Shown here piece after piece: positions 9,732 through 18,509 of a DNA stretch of 64,000 bases. How positions within the stretch are numbered: position 1 is the first letter of the stretch; the number at the start of each line of letters is the position of its first letter. This DNA comes from Streptomyces sp. 840.1. GTDB taxonomy: Bacteria; Actinomycetota; Actinomycetes; Streptomycetales; Streptomycetaceae. The stretch is taken from contig NZ_RJUU01000001.1 of the NCBI RefSeq assembly GCF_003751445.1, positions 501,001-565,000 of the forward strand, in the 5' to 3' direction. A program made the position numbers and the translations under genes. The notes beneath the pieces are model-generated. The model saw nothing but the letters and a program-made list of their open reading frames with translations. It was not told the origin of the DNA and did no database searches.

Positions 9732-11870
9732 GTGTTCGCGGGGATCGACGAGGTCGACTGGGCCTCGATGGAGCATGCCTACGGGCCTGCCGATGATGTG
9801 CCCGGCCTGCTCCAGGGCCTCGCGTCCGCCGATCCGGCGGAGCGCGAGGGGGCACTGGACGGCATGTACGGGGCCGTGCACCACCAGGGTGACGTCTACG
9901 CGTGCACCCTCGCCTGCATTCCCTTCCTCTTCGAGCTGGTCGTGGACCCGGCGGTCCCGGACCGGGGAGGCATCGTCGAGCTGCTCACCAGCATCGGCGG
10001 CATCGACCTCGACGAGGACGACGAGGACGAGATCGACGAGGACGAGATCGAGGGCGCGGCGAACTACGCGATGGCGGCGGCGGCCGTCAGCGCGGGCGCC
10101 GGGGTGTTCTTCGCGCTGATGGCCGACGACGACCCGGGGGTGCGGGTCTCCGCCCCGCTGGCCCTGGCCACCCTGCACGGCCACCCCGCGCGGGTCCTGC
10201 CGCTGCTGCGGGAGCGGCTCGCGGTGGAGCCGGACGAGGAGGTACGGCTCGCCCTGGTCGAGGCGGCGGGGCGGGTCGCGCTGCGCCACCGCCCGCTGAC
10301 CGACCAGATAGCGGACTGGCTGAGCCGGCTGGCCGCCGAGGCGCATCCGCCTGGGCTGCGGCTGGCGGCCCTGGCCCAGCTGGCACGCTGCGCACCGCAG
10401 GCGCTGCCGGGCGATGTGGTGCGGGTGGTGGCGGGGCTGCTGCGTCAGCTGCGCTCGTCGCCCCCGGCGGGGGGCGCGGAGCCGGGGTGCCGGGGTGCGG
10501 AGGCGCACAGCGAGCCGGAGCCGGCCGGGACCGAGGAACGGGCCGCGCCGGTGACCCTGGTGGGGCAGTTGCGGGCGATGTCGGCCGAGGAGAGCGCGGG
10601 CCGCACGGCGCCCTGGACGGCCGATCTGCTGCGCACCCTGCATGTCGGTCTCGACGACCGGGTCGCCGAGCGGACGGCGCTGCTGACCGACCAGCTGTGC
10701 AGCCCCGACCGCTGGCAGCGCATCGACGCGGTGCGGATGAGCAGTGGCCTGATCCGGGCCTGGCGCGGTTCCTACTCGGAGCTGGTGCGGCTGGTCGGCG
10801 AGCAGCTGGGTGCGGCCGAGCCGAGGCTGGCCGAGGCCGCGTCTCACGTCCTGGAGGAGCTGTTCGGCCTGGCCGCACCGGCCGCCGACGCGCTGGCGGC
10901 CCGGGTCGCGGCGGATCCGGGCGCCTGGGTGAAGGAGTGGGCGAGCGGGCCGCCCGGCCTCGGCAGCCCGGTGAAGGCGCTGTCGCGGCTGGGTGACGCG
11001 CGTGCCTTGCCCGCGCTGGCCGCCGCGCTGGAGCGGCCCGAGGTGCCGCACGACGTGGGGTTCGCCATCGGCTACCTGGGGGCGGCGGCCCGTCCGCTGG
11101 CCGGTGCGCTGCGGCGCAGGCTCGGTGAGGTGGGCCTCGACGAGGGCGCGTACGACCGGGCGAGCCCGCTGCTGGCCGGGCTGACGGCGCTGCGGGCGGG
11201 CGAGGCGGCGCCGGAGGTGCTTCGGGTGCTGCGCGGGGCTCCGGAGTACCGCGGTGAGTGGCTGCGCACGGCGGCGCTGCGGGCGCTCGGCTCCTTCGGT
11301 CCCGCGGCGCGCTGTGCGGTGCCGGAGCTGCGGGCGATGATCCGGCGTCCCGGTACCTCGGCGGCCACGGAGGCGGCCGAGGCGCTCTGGGCGGTCGCCG
11401 GGGACGCCTCGGCCGTGCTGCCGGTCCTGATCGAGGGGCTCCAGGCGGAGCACGCGCACGAGCGGCGGTCGGCGGCGAGCGCGCTGGGCCGGCTCGGGGC
11501 GCGGGCGGAGGTGACGGCGCCGCGTCTGCGGGCGCTGCTGGGGCACGAGGAGCTGTGGCTGCGGGTGGACGCGGCGATCGCTCTGTGGGAGGTTTCCGGG
11601 CGGGCCCGGGAGTCCGTTCCGGTCCTCCTGGCGGCCTGGGAGCAGAACCGCCATGTCAGGGTCCGGGTGGCCGAATGCCTGGCGCGGATGGGGGCCGCTG
11701 GTGCAGGGTCGGACGCGGCACACGTACTGCGCGCCGAGCTCGCCTCCGTACGCCGTCACAACGCGATGGACGGCGGCTACGGCAGCCATGACACATACGA
11801 GGACGAGAAGCTCCTGGCGCTCTGCCGCCGGGCGCTCATGGGTAATACGGGGAAGGGACCCACAACATGA
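9732..11870 (+). CDS. HEAT-repeat (armadillo-like) protein of unknown function
   Basis: 712 residues from GTG 9732, which follows GGGGAGG. The sequence is a run of amphipathic helical pairs typical of HEAT/PBS-lyase-like repeats: repeated patterns of the type ALGRLGARAEVTAPRLRALL and alternating Ala/Leu-rich helices from about residue 110 to the end. Near residue 95 there is a strongly acidic insert (EDDEDEIDEDEIEG). No catalytic motif, signal peptide or membrane segment was seen, so it is probably a cytoplasmic scaffold or binding protein. Its last codons overlap the start of the zinc-ribbon gene by four bases (ATGA), implying translational coupling. Confidence 0.75.
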   Translation: MFAGIDEVDWASMEHAYGPADDVPGLLQGLASADPAEREGALDGMYGAVHHQGDVYACTLACIPFLFELVVDPAVPDRGGIVELLTSIGGIDLDEDDEDEIDEDEIEGAANYAMAAAAVSAGAGVFFALMADDDPGVRVSAPLALATLHGHPARVLPLLRERLAVEPDEEVRLALVEAAGRVALRHRPLTDQIADWLSRLAAEAHPPGLRLAALAQLARCAPQALPGDVVRVVAGLLRQLRSSPPAGGAEPGCRGAEAHSEPEPAGTEERAAPVTLVGQLRAMSAEESAGRTAPWTADLLRTLHVGLDDRVAERTALLTDQLCSPDRWQRIDAVRMSSGLIRAWRGSYSELVRLVGEQLGAAEPRLAEAASHVLEELFGLAAPAADALAARVAADPGAWVKEWASGPPGLGSPVKALSRLGDARALPALAAALERPEVPHDVGFAIGYLGAAARPLAGALRRRLGEVGLDEGAYDRASPLLAGLTALRAGEAAPEVLRVLRGAPEYRGEWLRTAALRALGSFGPAARCAVPELRAMIRRPGTSAATEAAEALWAVAGDASAVLPVLIEGLQAEHAHERRSAASALGRLGARAEVTAPRLRALLGHEELWLRVDAAIALWEVSGRARESVPVLLAAWEQNRHVRVRVAECLARMGAAGAGSDAAHVLRAELASVRRHNAMDGGYGSHDTYEDEKLLALCRRALMGNTGKGPTT

Positions 11871-12196
11871 TCATTTTCGGTACGCGAGGCTATCTCTACC
11901 AACTGGCCGTCATGACGATGGTCTGCGGCTGGTGCGGGAACCCGTCCGCGCACACCCTGCGCAAGCGGGTCACGAAGTTCACGCTGTTCTTCGTGCCGCT
12001 GTTCCCCTTCTCGACGAAGTTCGCCACGCAGTGCACCTTCTGCGGTGGTGAGCAGCAGATTCCCAAGGAGCAGGCCGAGCAGCTGATGGCCCAGCACGTG
12101 GCGTCGCAGGGCGGTAACCCGTTCGGGCAGTCGCAGCAGCAGCCGGGCCCGGTGCCGGGAGCGCAGGGCCAGGGCCAGAACCCGTATCAGCACTAA
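11867..12196 (+). CDS. Small zinc-ribbon protein, coupled to HEAT-repeat gene
   Basis: 109 residues. Two CxxC pairs (MVCGWCGN near residue 25 and CTFCGG near residue 59) separated by a hydrophobic stretch (TLFFVPLFPFS) fit the small zinc-ribbon family that is common in actinomycetes; the middle segment may lie at a membrane. The C-terminus is Gln/Gly/Pro-rich and disordered. The start codon overlaps the stop of the upstream HEAT-repeat gene. The biochemical role is not known. Confidence 0.75.
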   Translation: MIIFGTRGYLYQLAVMTMVCGWCGNPSAHTLRKRVTKFTLFFVPLFPFSTKFATQCTFCGGEQQIPKEQAEQLMAQHVASQGGNPFGQSQQQPGPVPGAQGQGQNPYQH

Positions 12197-12296
12197 ATAC
12201 GCATAAGAGACTTCCTTCCGAATAAGGTCGGTGGAGCCGGGGCCGTGTGCGAGCGCGTGCCGACCGGCTCGACGGACCTCGGGAACGGAGAAAGCC

Positions 12297-13115
12297 ATGC
12301 GTGCGCAGCACCGGGCGCGGCCCCGCGCGGCGGCGCTGCTGGCCGGCGCCGCCCTGCTGGCCGGGTGCGGCACCGGCGGCGGGCTGAAGAGCACCGGGCC
12401 GGCCCCGGCCGCCATCGGCCCGGCCCGGCTCTGGCCGGAGCTGCCGCCCGCCTCCGCGGCTCCGTACGACTACGGCGAGGGCGAGACCGCGCACATCCCC
12501 GGCATCACGGTTCCGGGCGGCGACGTGCACCGGCTGGACCCGGTGGCGGTGGTGCGGGCGGGGCTGAAGGCGCGCCCCGACCGGGCCAGCGGTACGGATG
12601 AGCTCCCGGCCTCGGCGGTCCGCCGGATCAACGCCTGCCGGACCGCGCCCGACGACTGCCCGGTGCTCGCGCCGTACTACCGCGATCTGACCGGCGACGG
12701 CAGGGACGAGCTGGTCCTCGCCGTCAAGCTGGCCGACCGCCAGCTGTCCGTGCGGGTCTACATGCCCGAGTCGGGCGGGCTGACCCGGATCATGTCCACC
12801 TCGGACGCGGTGATCAGCGTGGAGCTGGCCGGCCGGGACCTGATCATGCGGGCTCCGTCGGCCATCACCGGGTACGAGTACCGCACGGCCTGGTCCTGGG
12901 ACAGCAGGCAGCGCGCCATGCTGCCCACCCAGGACGGGATCCTGCGGATGACCCCGCAGCCGAAGCCCGGCCGCCGGCAGCCGCCGGGCCCCCGCCCCTC
13001 CGAACGGCCGGGCGAGCTGCCCTCCGCCGCCCCGACGGCTGCGCCGCCCACCGCGCTGCCGACCGCCGCACCCACCGCGGCGCCCTCGGCGGCCGTGTCC
13101 GCGGAGCGCCGGTGA
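12297..13115 (+). CDS. Putative lipoprotein co-transcribed with a sensor kinase
   Basis: 272 residues. The start at ATG 12297 follows GGAG and gives a type II signal peptide: Arg-rich n-region, AALLAGAALLAG, lipobox LLAGC with the acylated Cys near residue 22. The middle contains a DLTGDGRDELVLAVKL segment resembling FG-GAP-like secreted proteins, and the C-terminal ~50 residues are a Pro/Ala/Thr-rich repeat (AAPTAAPP, ALPTAAPT). The stop overlaps the start of the histidine kinase gene by four bases, so the two are probably made together. A lipoprotein paired with a sensor kinase recalls the CseA-CseC arrangement of the cell-envelope stress system, but I see no sequence proof that this is an orthologue. 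Confidence 0.7.
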   Translation: MRAQHRARPRAAALLAGAALLAGCGTGGGLKSTGPAPAAIGPARLWPELPPASAAPYDYGEGETAHIPGITVPGGDVHRLDPVAVVRAGLKARPDRASGTDELPASAVRRINACRTAPDDCPVLAPYYRDLTGDGRDELVLAVKLADRQLSVRVYMPESGGLTRIMSTSDAVISVELAGRDLIMRAPSAITGYEYRTAWSWDSRQRAMLPTQDGILRMTPQPKPGRRQPPGPRPSERPGELPSAAPTAAPPTALPTAAPTAAPSAAVSAERR

Positions 13116-14452
13116 AGCGGCGGGAGCGGTCCGCCCCGGGCCGGCGCGGGCTGCGGATGCCCGCCTGGACCGCGACGCTGACCTGGAAGTCCGCGGTCTT
13201 CATCACCGTGATGTGCTGCGTGCTCGCGGCCCTGCTGGGCGTGCTGGTGCACACCGCGGTCACCCGCCAGACGGTGGGCCACGCCCGCGAGAAGGCGCTG
13301 GCCCGGCTGGCGGACGTGACCGCCGCCTACGAGGCGGGCGAGGCGCTCCCGCCGCGCTCGGGTCTCGATCCGCCGGGGCTGCCCGCGTCGCTGCGCGCGC
13401 TGGCGGTGGACGGGGAGCGCGGCACCATGGTCGCCGACCGCCTCGGCCGCCCGACGATGTGGGCTGCCGCCCCGGCTGACGGCCACGCGCTGGCGACCCG
13501 GATCGACTACAGCCAGAGTGCCCGCACGATCAACGGTCTGGACGGCGCGATCATCGGCTCCTCGCTGCTGGCGATCGGCGCCACGCTGCTGGCCGGCGGC
13601 TTCGCCGTCACCCGGGTGACGCGGCGGCTGCACCAGACCGCGCGGGTGGCCCGCCGGATCGGGGCCGGCGACCTCGACGCCCGCGTCAACGACCCCCGTA
13701 CGGCCGATCCCTCGCGGCGCCAGGACGAGGTGGCGATCGTCGCCGGTGCGCTGGACACGATGGCCTCGGCGCTCCAGCGCAAGCTGCTGACCGAACAGCG
13801 CTTCACCGCCGATGTCGCGCACGAGCTGCGCACCCCGCTGACCGGTCTGTCCGCCGCCGCGGAGCTCCTGCCGCCCGGCCGCCCGGCCGAACTGGTCCAG
13901 GACCGGGTCCGGACGATGCGCGCCCTCACCGAGGACCTGCTGGAGATCTCCCGGCTCGACACCCGCACCGAGCAGGTCGATCTGGACGTGTACGAACTGG
14001 CACCGCTCGCCCGGCGGGTGGTCGCCGCGTCGGACACCGGCACCGGGGCCGAGGTGGTCGAGGACGGGCCGCCGGTACGCGTGGAGACGGACCGGCGGCG
14101 GCTGGAGCGGGTGCTGGGCAACCTGATCAGCAACGCGCACCGGCACGGCCGCCCGCCGGTCGTGCTGACGGTCGACGGGCCGGTGGTGACGGTGCGCGAT
14201 CACGGCGAGGGCTTCCCCGCCTACCTGACGGAGGACGGCCCGCAGCGCTTCCGTACCGAGGGCGGCAGCAAGGGGCACGGCCTCGGCCTGACCATCGCGG
14301 CCGGCCAGGCCCGGGTGATGGGCGCCCGGCTGGTCTTCGAGAACGCGGCGGACGGCGGGGCCCTCGCGCGGCTGACGCTGCCGGAGTACGTACCCGACGA
14401 GGACGAGGAGGACGACGACGGGGACGGGGAGCCGCCCGGCTGCCGGTCCTGA
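13112..14452 (+). CDS. Sensor histidine kinase without an adjacent response regulator
   Basis: 446 residues, GTG start inside the upstream stop (GTGA). Membrane segment near residues 28-52 (SAVFITVMCCVLAALLGVL), an extracytoplasmic loop of about 100 residues, a second membrane segment near 148-168 (IIGSSLLAIGATLLAGGFAV), HAMP, then the dimerisation domain with phospho-acceptor H237 in DVAHELRTP and an HATPase domain with NLISNAHRHG and a GHGLGL box. The C-terminus is an acidic run (DEDEEDDDGDGE). Neighbours are a lipoprotein upstream and SEDS/PBP genes downstream; no receiver-domain gene is nearby, so the partner regulator must be elsewhere. The context suggests sensing of the envelope. Confidence 0.88.
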   Translation: MKRRERSAPGRRGLRMPAWTATLTWKSAVFITVMCCVLAALLGVLVHTAVTRQTVGHAREKALARLADVTAAYEAGEALPPRSGLDPPGLPASLRALAVDGERGTMVADRLGRPTMWAAAPADGHALATRIDYSQSARTINGLDGAIIGSSLLAIGATLLAGGFAVTRVTRRLHQTARVARRIGAGDLDARVNDPRTADPSRRQDEVAIVAGALDTMASALQRKLLTEQRFTADVAHELRTPLTGLSAAAELLPPGRPAELVQDRVRTMRALTEDLLEISRLDTRTEQVDLDVYELAPLARRVVAASDTGTGAEVVEDGPPVRVETDRRRLERVLGNLISNAHRHGRPPVVLTVDGPVVTVRDHGEGFPAYLTEDGPQRFRTEGGSKGHGLGLTIAAGQARVMGARLVFENAADGGALARLTLPEYVPDEDEEDDDGDGEPPGCRS

Positions 14453-14560
14453 CGGCCCGCCACCAAACCCCGGTCCCGACAGCCGCCGCTGCGGGACCCC
14501 GCGAACCTCCGCACTATGACATAAGGGAAATAGTCCCCGCCTCTTGCTACGTTGCGTGGC

Positions 14561-15940
14561 ATGACCGCAACGACAGCGGACGCACCCCCGCCCGAGCTGC
14601 GCCTGCCCAAGCGGCGCGGCGTGGAACTCTCGCTCCTCGTCGGGGCCGTCCTCATCTCCGTCTACGGCTACGCCGCCGTCGGTCTGGCCAGGAACGACGC
14701 GGTCCCGCCCGATGTCGCCGGGTACGGCGGCGGCCTCGGCCTGCTGGCCCTCCTCGCCCATCTCGCCGTCCGCTTCCGCGCCCCGTACGCGGATCCGCTG
14801 CTGCTGCCCATCGCCGTGCTGCTCAACGGCCTGGGCCTGGTGCTGATCTACCGGCTCGACCTGGAGACCCCGAAGGACCAGGCCGCGACGACGCAGCTGG
14901 TCTGGTCCACACTCGGCGTCGCGTTCTTCATCGCGGTGGTGGTGTTCCTGCGCGACCACCGGGTGCTGCAGCGGTACGCGTACCTCTCGGTCGCCGCCGC
15001 CCTCGTCCTGATGATCGTGCCGATCTTCTTCCCGGCGGTGAACGGCGCGAAGATCTGGATCCGGGTCGGCGGATTCTCCTTCCAGCCGGGCGAGTTCGCC
15101 AAGATCCTGCTCGCCGTGTTCTTCGCCGCCTACCTCGCGGCGAACCGCAACGCCCTGGCGTACACCGGCCGCAGGATCTGGAAACTGCAGCTGCCCACCG
15201 GGCGGGTGCTCGGCCCGATCGTGGCGATCTGGCTGTTCAGCGTCGGGGTGCTCGTCCTGGAGCGTGACCTGGGCACCTCGCTGCTCTTCTTCGGCCTGTT
15301 CGTGATCATGCTGTACGTGGCGACCGGCCGGACCGGCTGGATCGCCGTCGGGCTGCTGCTGGCTGCCGTCGGCGCGTTCGTCGTGGGCTCCTTCGAACCG
15401 CACGTGCACAGCCGGGTGCAGGACTGGATCGACCCCTTCGCCTCCATCGACGCGGGCCAGGGGCCCAGCCAGCTCGCCCAGTCGCTGTTCGCCTTCGCGG
15501 CGGGCGGGATGCTCGGCACCGGGCTCGGCCTCGGGCACTCCATCCTCATCGGTTTCGCCGCCAAGTCCGACTTCATCCTGGCGACAGCGGGCGAGGAGCT
15601 CGGCCTGACCGGGCTGACCGCGATCTTCATGCTGTACGCGCTGCTGGTGGCGCGCGGCTACCGGGCCGGGCTCGCGCTGCGCGACTCGTTCGGGCGGCTG
15701 CTCTCGATCGGCCTCGCCTCGATCCTGGCGCTCCAGGTCTTCGTGATCGCGGGCGGTGTGATGGGGCTGATCCCGCTGACCGGTATGGCGATGCCGTTCC
15801 TCGCCCAGGGCGGCTCGTCCGTCGTCACCAACTGGATCATCATCGCGCTGCTGATCCGGGTCAGCGACCAGGCCCGCAGGCCCCACCCCGACCAGGTGGA
15901 GACCGGAGTCATCGCGCCCATCCTGGAGGACGAGCTGTGA
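14561..15940 (+). CDS. SEDS-family peptidoglycan glycosyltransferase (FtsW/RodA/SpoVE)
   Basis: 459 residues from ATG 14561. A cytoplasmic N-terminus (PELRLPKRRGVELSLL) is followed by about ten to twelve membrane helices. Characteristic SEDS segments are VNGAKIWIRVGGFSFQPGEFAKI, here from about residue 157, and the C-terminal GGxMGLIPLTGMAMPFLAQGG region, which carry the polymerase active site. SEDS enzymes polymerise lipid II together with a class B PBP, and the next gene encodes just such a protein, 34 bases downstream. There is no clear ribosome site; a TACGTT hexamer ends 7 bases before ATG, so the message may be leaderless. This pair is a paralogue of the pknB-linked rodA/pbpA pair expected elsewhere in the genome (inference). 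Confidence 0.92.
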   Translation: MTATTADAPPPELRLPKRRGVELSLLVGAVLISVYGYAAVGLARNDAVPPDVAGYGGGLGLLALLAHLAVRFRAPYADPLLLPIAVLLNGLGLVLIYRLDLETPKDQAATTQLVWSTLGVAFFIAVVVFLRDHRVLQRYAYLSVAAALVLMIVPIFFPAVNGAKIWIRVGGFSFQPGEFAKILLAVFFAAYLAANRNALAYTGRRIWKLQLPTGRVLGPIVAIWLFSVGVLVLERDLGTSLLFFGLFVIMLYVATGRTGWIAVGLLLAAVGAFVVGSFEPHVHSRVQDWIDPFASIDAGQGPSQLAQSLFAFAAGGMLGTGLGLGHSILIGFAAKSDFILATAGEELGLTGLTAIFMLYALLVARGYRAGLALRDSFGRLLSIGLASILALQVFVIAGGVMGLIPLTGMAMPFLAQGGSSVVTNWIIIALLIRVSDQARRPHPDQVETGVIAPILEDEL

Positions 15941-15974
15941 TCCCGTACGCACCGACCGCCCGGGGGACCCGGCC

Positions 15975-17432
15975 GTGATCCGTTACATCCGGCGCGCCGC
16001 CGCCTTCTGTCTGCTGCTGCTCGTGGCGCTGCTGCTGAACGCCGCACGCGTCCAGGTCTTCGAGGCCCCCTCGCTCGACGACAACTCCGCCAACCGCCGG
16101 AACACGATCGACCGTTACGACCAGCCGCGCGGCAACATCCTGGTCGACGGCAAGCCCGTCACCGGCTCGAAGGACACCGGCGAGCAGCTCGCCCACGAGC
16201 GCACCTACCGCCACGGCCCGCTGTACGCCCCGGTGACCGGGTACGCCTCACAGACGTACGGCACCACCCTGATCGAGAACGCCGAGGACGAGATCCTCTC
16301 CGGCACCGACCCGATGCTCGCCCCGGTCCCCTTCTGGAACGAGATCACCCGCAGCCGGCAGCCCGGCGGCGATGTCGCCACCACGGTCAAGGACTCCATG
16401 CAGCGCGCCGCCTACGAGGGGCTGGGCGGCCGGCGGGGCGCCGTCGCGGCCGTCGAGCCGACGAGCGGCAAGATCCTGGCCCTGGTCTCGACGCCCTCGT
16501 ACGACCCCGGACGGCTCTCCGGCACCGGTTCGCCGGTCACCGACGCCTGGCGGGAGCTCAACGCGCAGACCAGTCAGCCGATGCTCAACCGGGCCATCCG
16601 GCAGACCTATCCGCCCGGCTCCACCTTCAAGATCGTGACGGCGGCGGCGGCGCTGGACGCCGAGGTCGTCACCGACCCGGACGCCGCCACCGACTCCCCC
16701 TCCCCCTACGTCCTGCCGGGCACCTCGACGACCCTGCCCGACGAGGCGAGCGGCTGCGCCGACGCGTCCCTGGCCGAGGCGATCCGGGTCTCCTGCAACA
16801 CCGTGATGGCCCGGCTCGGCGTGCGTGTGGGGCTCGACGGCATGGTGGAGGCGGCCGGAAAGTTCGGCTTCAACGACACCGGGCTGAAGATCCCGTCCGG
16901 AGTGGCGAAGAGCAACTTCGACACCGACATGAGCGACGACCAGCTCGCCCTGTCCTCGATCGGCCAGTTCGACACCACGGCGACTCCGCTCCAGATGGCG
17001 ATGGTGGCCTCGGCCGTGGCGAACGGCGGCGAACTCATGTACCCGCACCTGGTGGACCGCACGACCACGCACAGCGGCTCCACCGTCCGCACCACGGGGT
17101 CGCGCACCTACCACCGGGCGATGGATCCGCGGACGGCGACGCAGCTGCGGCAGATGATGATCGACGTGGTGCGGGACGGTACGGGCGGCAACGCGGCGAT
17201 CGACGGGGCGACGGTCGGCGGCAAGACCGGCACGGCCCAGCACGGCATCGACAACACGGGCACCCCGTACGCCTGGTTCATCTCCTGGGCGCAGGCACAG
17301 GACTCGGCCCGGCCGGCCGTCGCGGTCGCGGTGGTCGTCGAGGACGCCGCCGCCGACCGGGCCGACATCAGCGGCGGCGGCAGCGCGGCACCGATCGCCC
17401 GGTCCGTCATGGAGGCGGCGCTGGCCGACTGA
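15975..17432 (+). CDS. Class B penicillin-binding protein (D,D-transpeptidase, PbpA-like)
   Basis: 485 residues. One N-terminal membrane anchor (AAAFCLLLLVALLLNAARVQ), a short dimerisation/pedestal region, and a complete transpeptidase domain: the acylated serine S216 in STFK, S273 in SCNT and K417 in KTGTAQ. No glycosyltransferase domain is present, so it is class B and would cross-link glycan made by the preceding SEDS protein. Its compact size matches the actinobacterial PbpA group rather than FtsI. It follows the SEDS gene closely, in the same orientation, and the next gene converges on it. Confidence 0.93.
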   Translation: MIRYIRRAAAFCLLLLVALLLNAARVQVFEAPSLDDNSANRRNTIDRYDQPRGNILVDGKPVTGSKDTGEQLAHERTYRHGPLYAPVTGYASQTYGTTLIENAEDEILSGTDPMLAPVPFWNEITRSRQPGGDVATTVKDSMQRAAYEGLGGRRGAVAAVEPTSGKILALVSTPSYDPGRLSGTGSPVTDAWRELNAQTSQPMLNRAIRQTYPPGSTFKIVTAAAALDAEVVTDPDAATDSPSPYVLPGTSTTLPDEASGCADASLAEAIRVSCNTVMARLGVRVGLDGMVEAAGKFGFNDTGLKIPSGVAKSNFDTDMSDDQLALSSIGQFDTTATPLQMAMVASAVANGGELMYPHLVDRTTTHSGSTVRTTGSRTYHRAMDPRTATQLRQMMIDVVRDGTGGNAAIDGATVGGKTGTAQHGIDNTGTPYAWFISWAQAQDSARPAVAVAVVVEDAAADRADISGGGSAAPIARSVMEAALAD

Positions 17433-17502
17433 GGCCCGGCCTGCGCCCCGGCCCCGCGCTGGGCGCCCGTACTACGTGAACACGGGCCCACTCCACGGGC
17501 GT

Positions 17503-18444
17503 TCACCCCGCGACAGAGCTTCCCGGCGAGTCGGCCGGTCCCCCGGCGGCGGTGATCGGCCTGCGCGACTCGGCCCTGACCCGCGCGGTGTCCAGCGCCG
17601 CCTTGCCGAGGTCGACCTTCTCCGGGTCCTGGCTCGCGGACTCGGGCGTGACGACGGCGACGAACGCGGCCGTGTTGCCGTCGCCCCAGGCGCACATGGG
17701 AAGGGTGCTGGTGATCCCACCGCCCTTGGACCGCATGACCTGGCAGGACACGGTGATTCCGTACCCGTCGGGGGTGAACTCCCTGGCGGGTACGGCGATG
17801 GTCATCCCGTCCGTCTGGGTGGCCCCTTCCAGGATCTTGTCCCGGGAGAACTCCGGCTTCTTGATCCGTCCCCACAGCCCGGACACGATCAGGGTGCCGC
17901 CGGAGGACGAGGTGTACTGCGTGACGACGGCCTTCGCGTCGCGGATGCTCGGGTCGTAGGTCTCCTCGATCTCGCGGCCGTCGGTCGAGGAGGAGTCCTT
18001 GAGCAGCGTGTACTCGTCGTCCAGCAGCTTCTTGGGAACGGTGAGCCGGTACTCGGCCGCCGGGAACCCCCGGCCGGCCACCGCCTGCCCGGCGTCGGCC
18101 AGCCTGGAGACGCCGAACACGATGCCGCCGGCCACCACCAGCGCGCCGACGGTGATCCCGACGATCAGCCCGGTCCGCCGCTTCCGGGGCGGCGGCGGAC
18201 CCTGCGGGAAGCCGAACGGCTGCTGCGGCGGACCCTGCGGATACCCGAAGGGCGGCGGGCCCGCGACGGGCTGCTGGGCGTACGGGCCCTGCGGGGCGTA
18301 AGGACTCTGCTGCCCGTACGGGGACTGCCGGCCGTACGGGGACTGCTGGCCGTACGGGTTGTCCTGCGGGGGCTGCGGCGGCGGTCCGTACGGGCCCTGC
18401 GGTGCTCCGTACGGGCCCTGCGGCGGCTGCGGCGGGGTGGTCAT
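17503..18444 (-). CDS. Single-pass membrane protein with Pro/Gly/Tyr/Gln-rich N-terminus
   Basis: 313 residues from ATG 18444. The first ~95 residues are a low-complexity cytoplasmic tail with repeated PYG and QGPYG units and QSPYG repeats. A single membrane helix follows a RKRR stop-transfer-like motif (TGLIVGITVGALVVAGGIVFGV). The remaining ~180 residues are an extracytoplasmic domain without a recognised fold or catalytic motif. Such proteins are widespread and uncharacterised in Streptomyces. No ribosome site precedes the ATG, so the transcript may be leaderless. Confidence 0.75.
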   Translation of the reverse strand: MTTPPQPPQGPYGAPQGPYGPPPQPPQDNPYGQQSPYGRQSPYGQQSPYAPQGPYAQQPVAGPPPFGYPQGPPQQPFGFPQGPPPPRKRRTGLIVGITVGALVVAGGIVFGVSRLADAGQAVAGRGFPAAEYRLTVPKKLLDDEYTLLKDSSSTDGREIEETYDPSIRDAKAVVTQYTSSSGGTLIVSGLWGRIKKPEFSRDKILEGATQTDGMTIAVPAREFTPDGYGITVSCQVMRSKGGGITSTLPMCAWGDGNTAAFVAVVTPESASQDPEKVDLGKAALDTARVRAESRRPITAAGGPADSPGSSVAG

Positions 18445-18509
18445 GGCGCCCAAGTTACGTCATGCGCACGAACACCATTTCGAACTTTCGAACCCCGGGG
18501 CCGACCGGT

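Noticed and set aside
12297..14452. Assignment as cseA/cseC of the SigE envelope-stress system
   Set aside because: The lipoprotein-kinase pairing is suggestive, but sigE and the response regulator cseB are missing and no specific sequence match is recognised.
12758..15952. Open frame of over 1000 codons on the minus strand
   Set aside because: It is antisense to the lipoprotein, kinase and SEDS genes, which have clear domains. The composition (Arg/Gly/Gln/His-rich, no domains) is typical of a shadow frame in GC-rich DNA.
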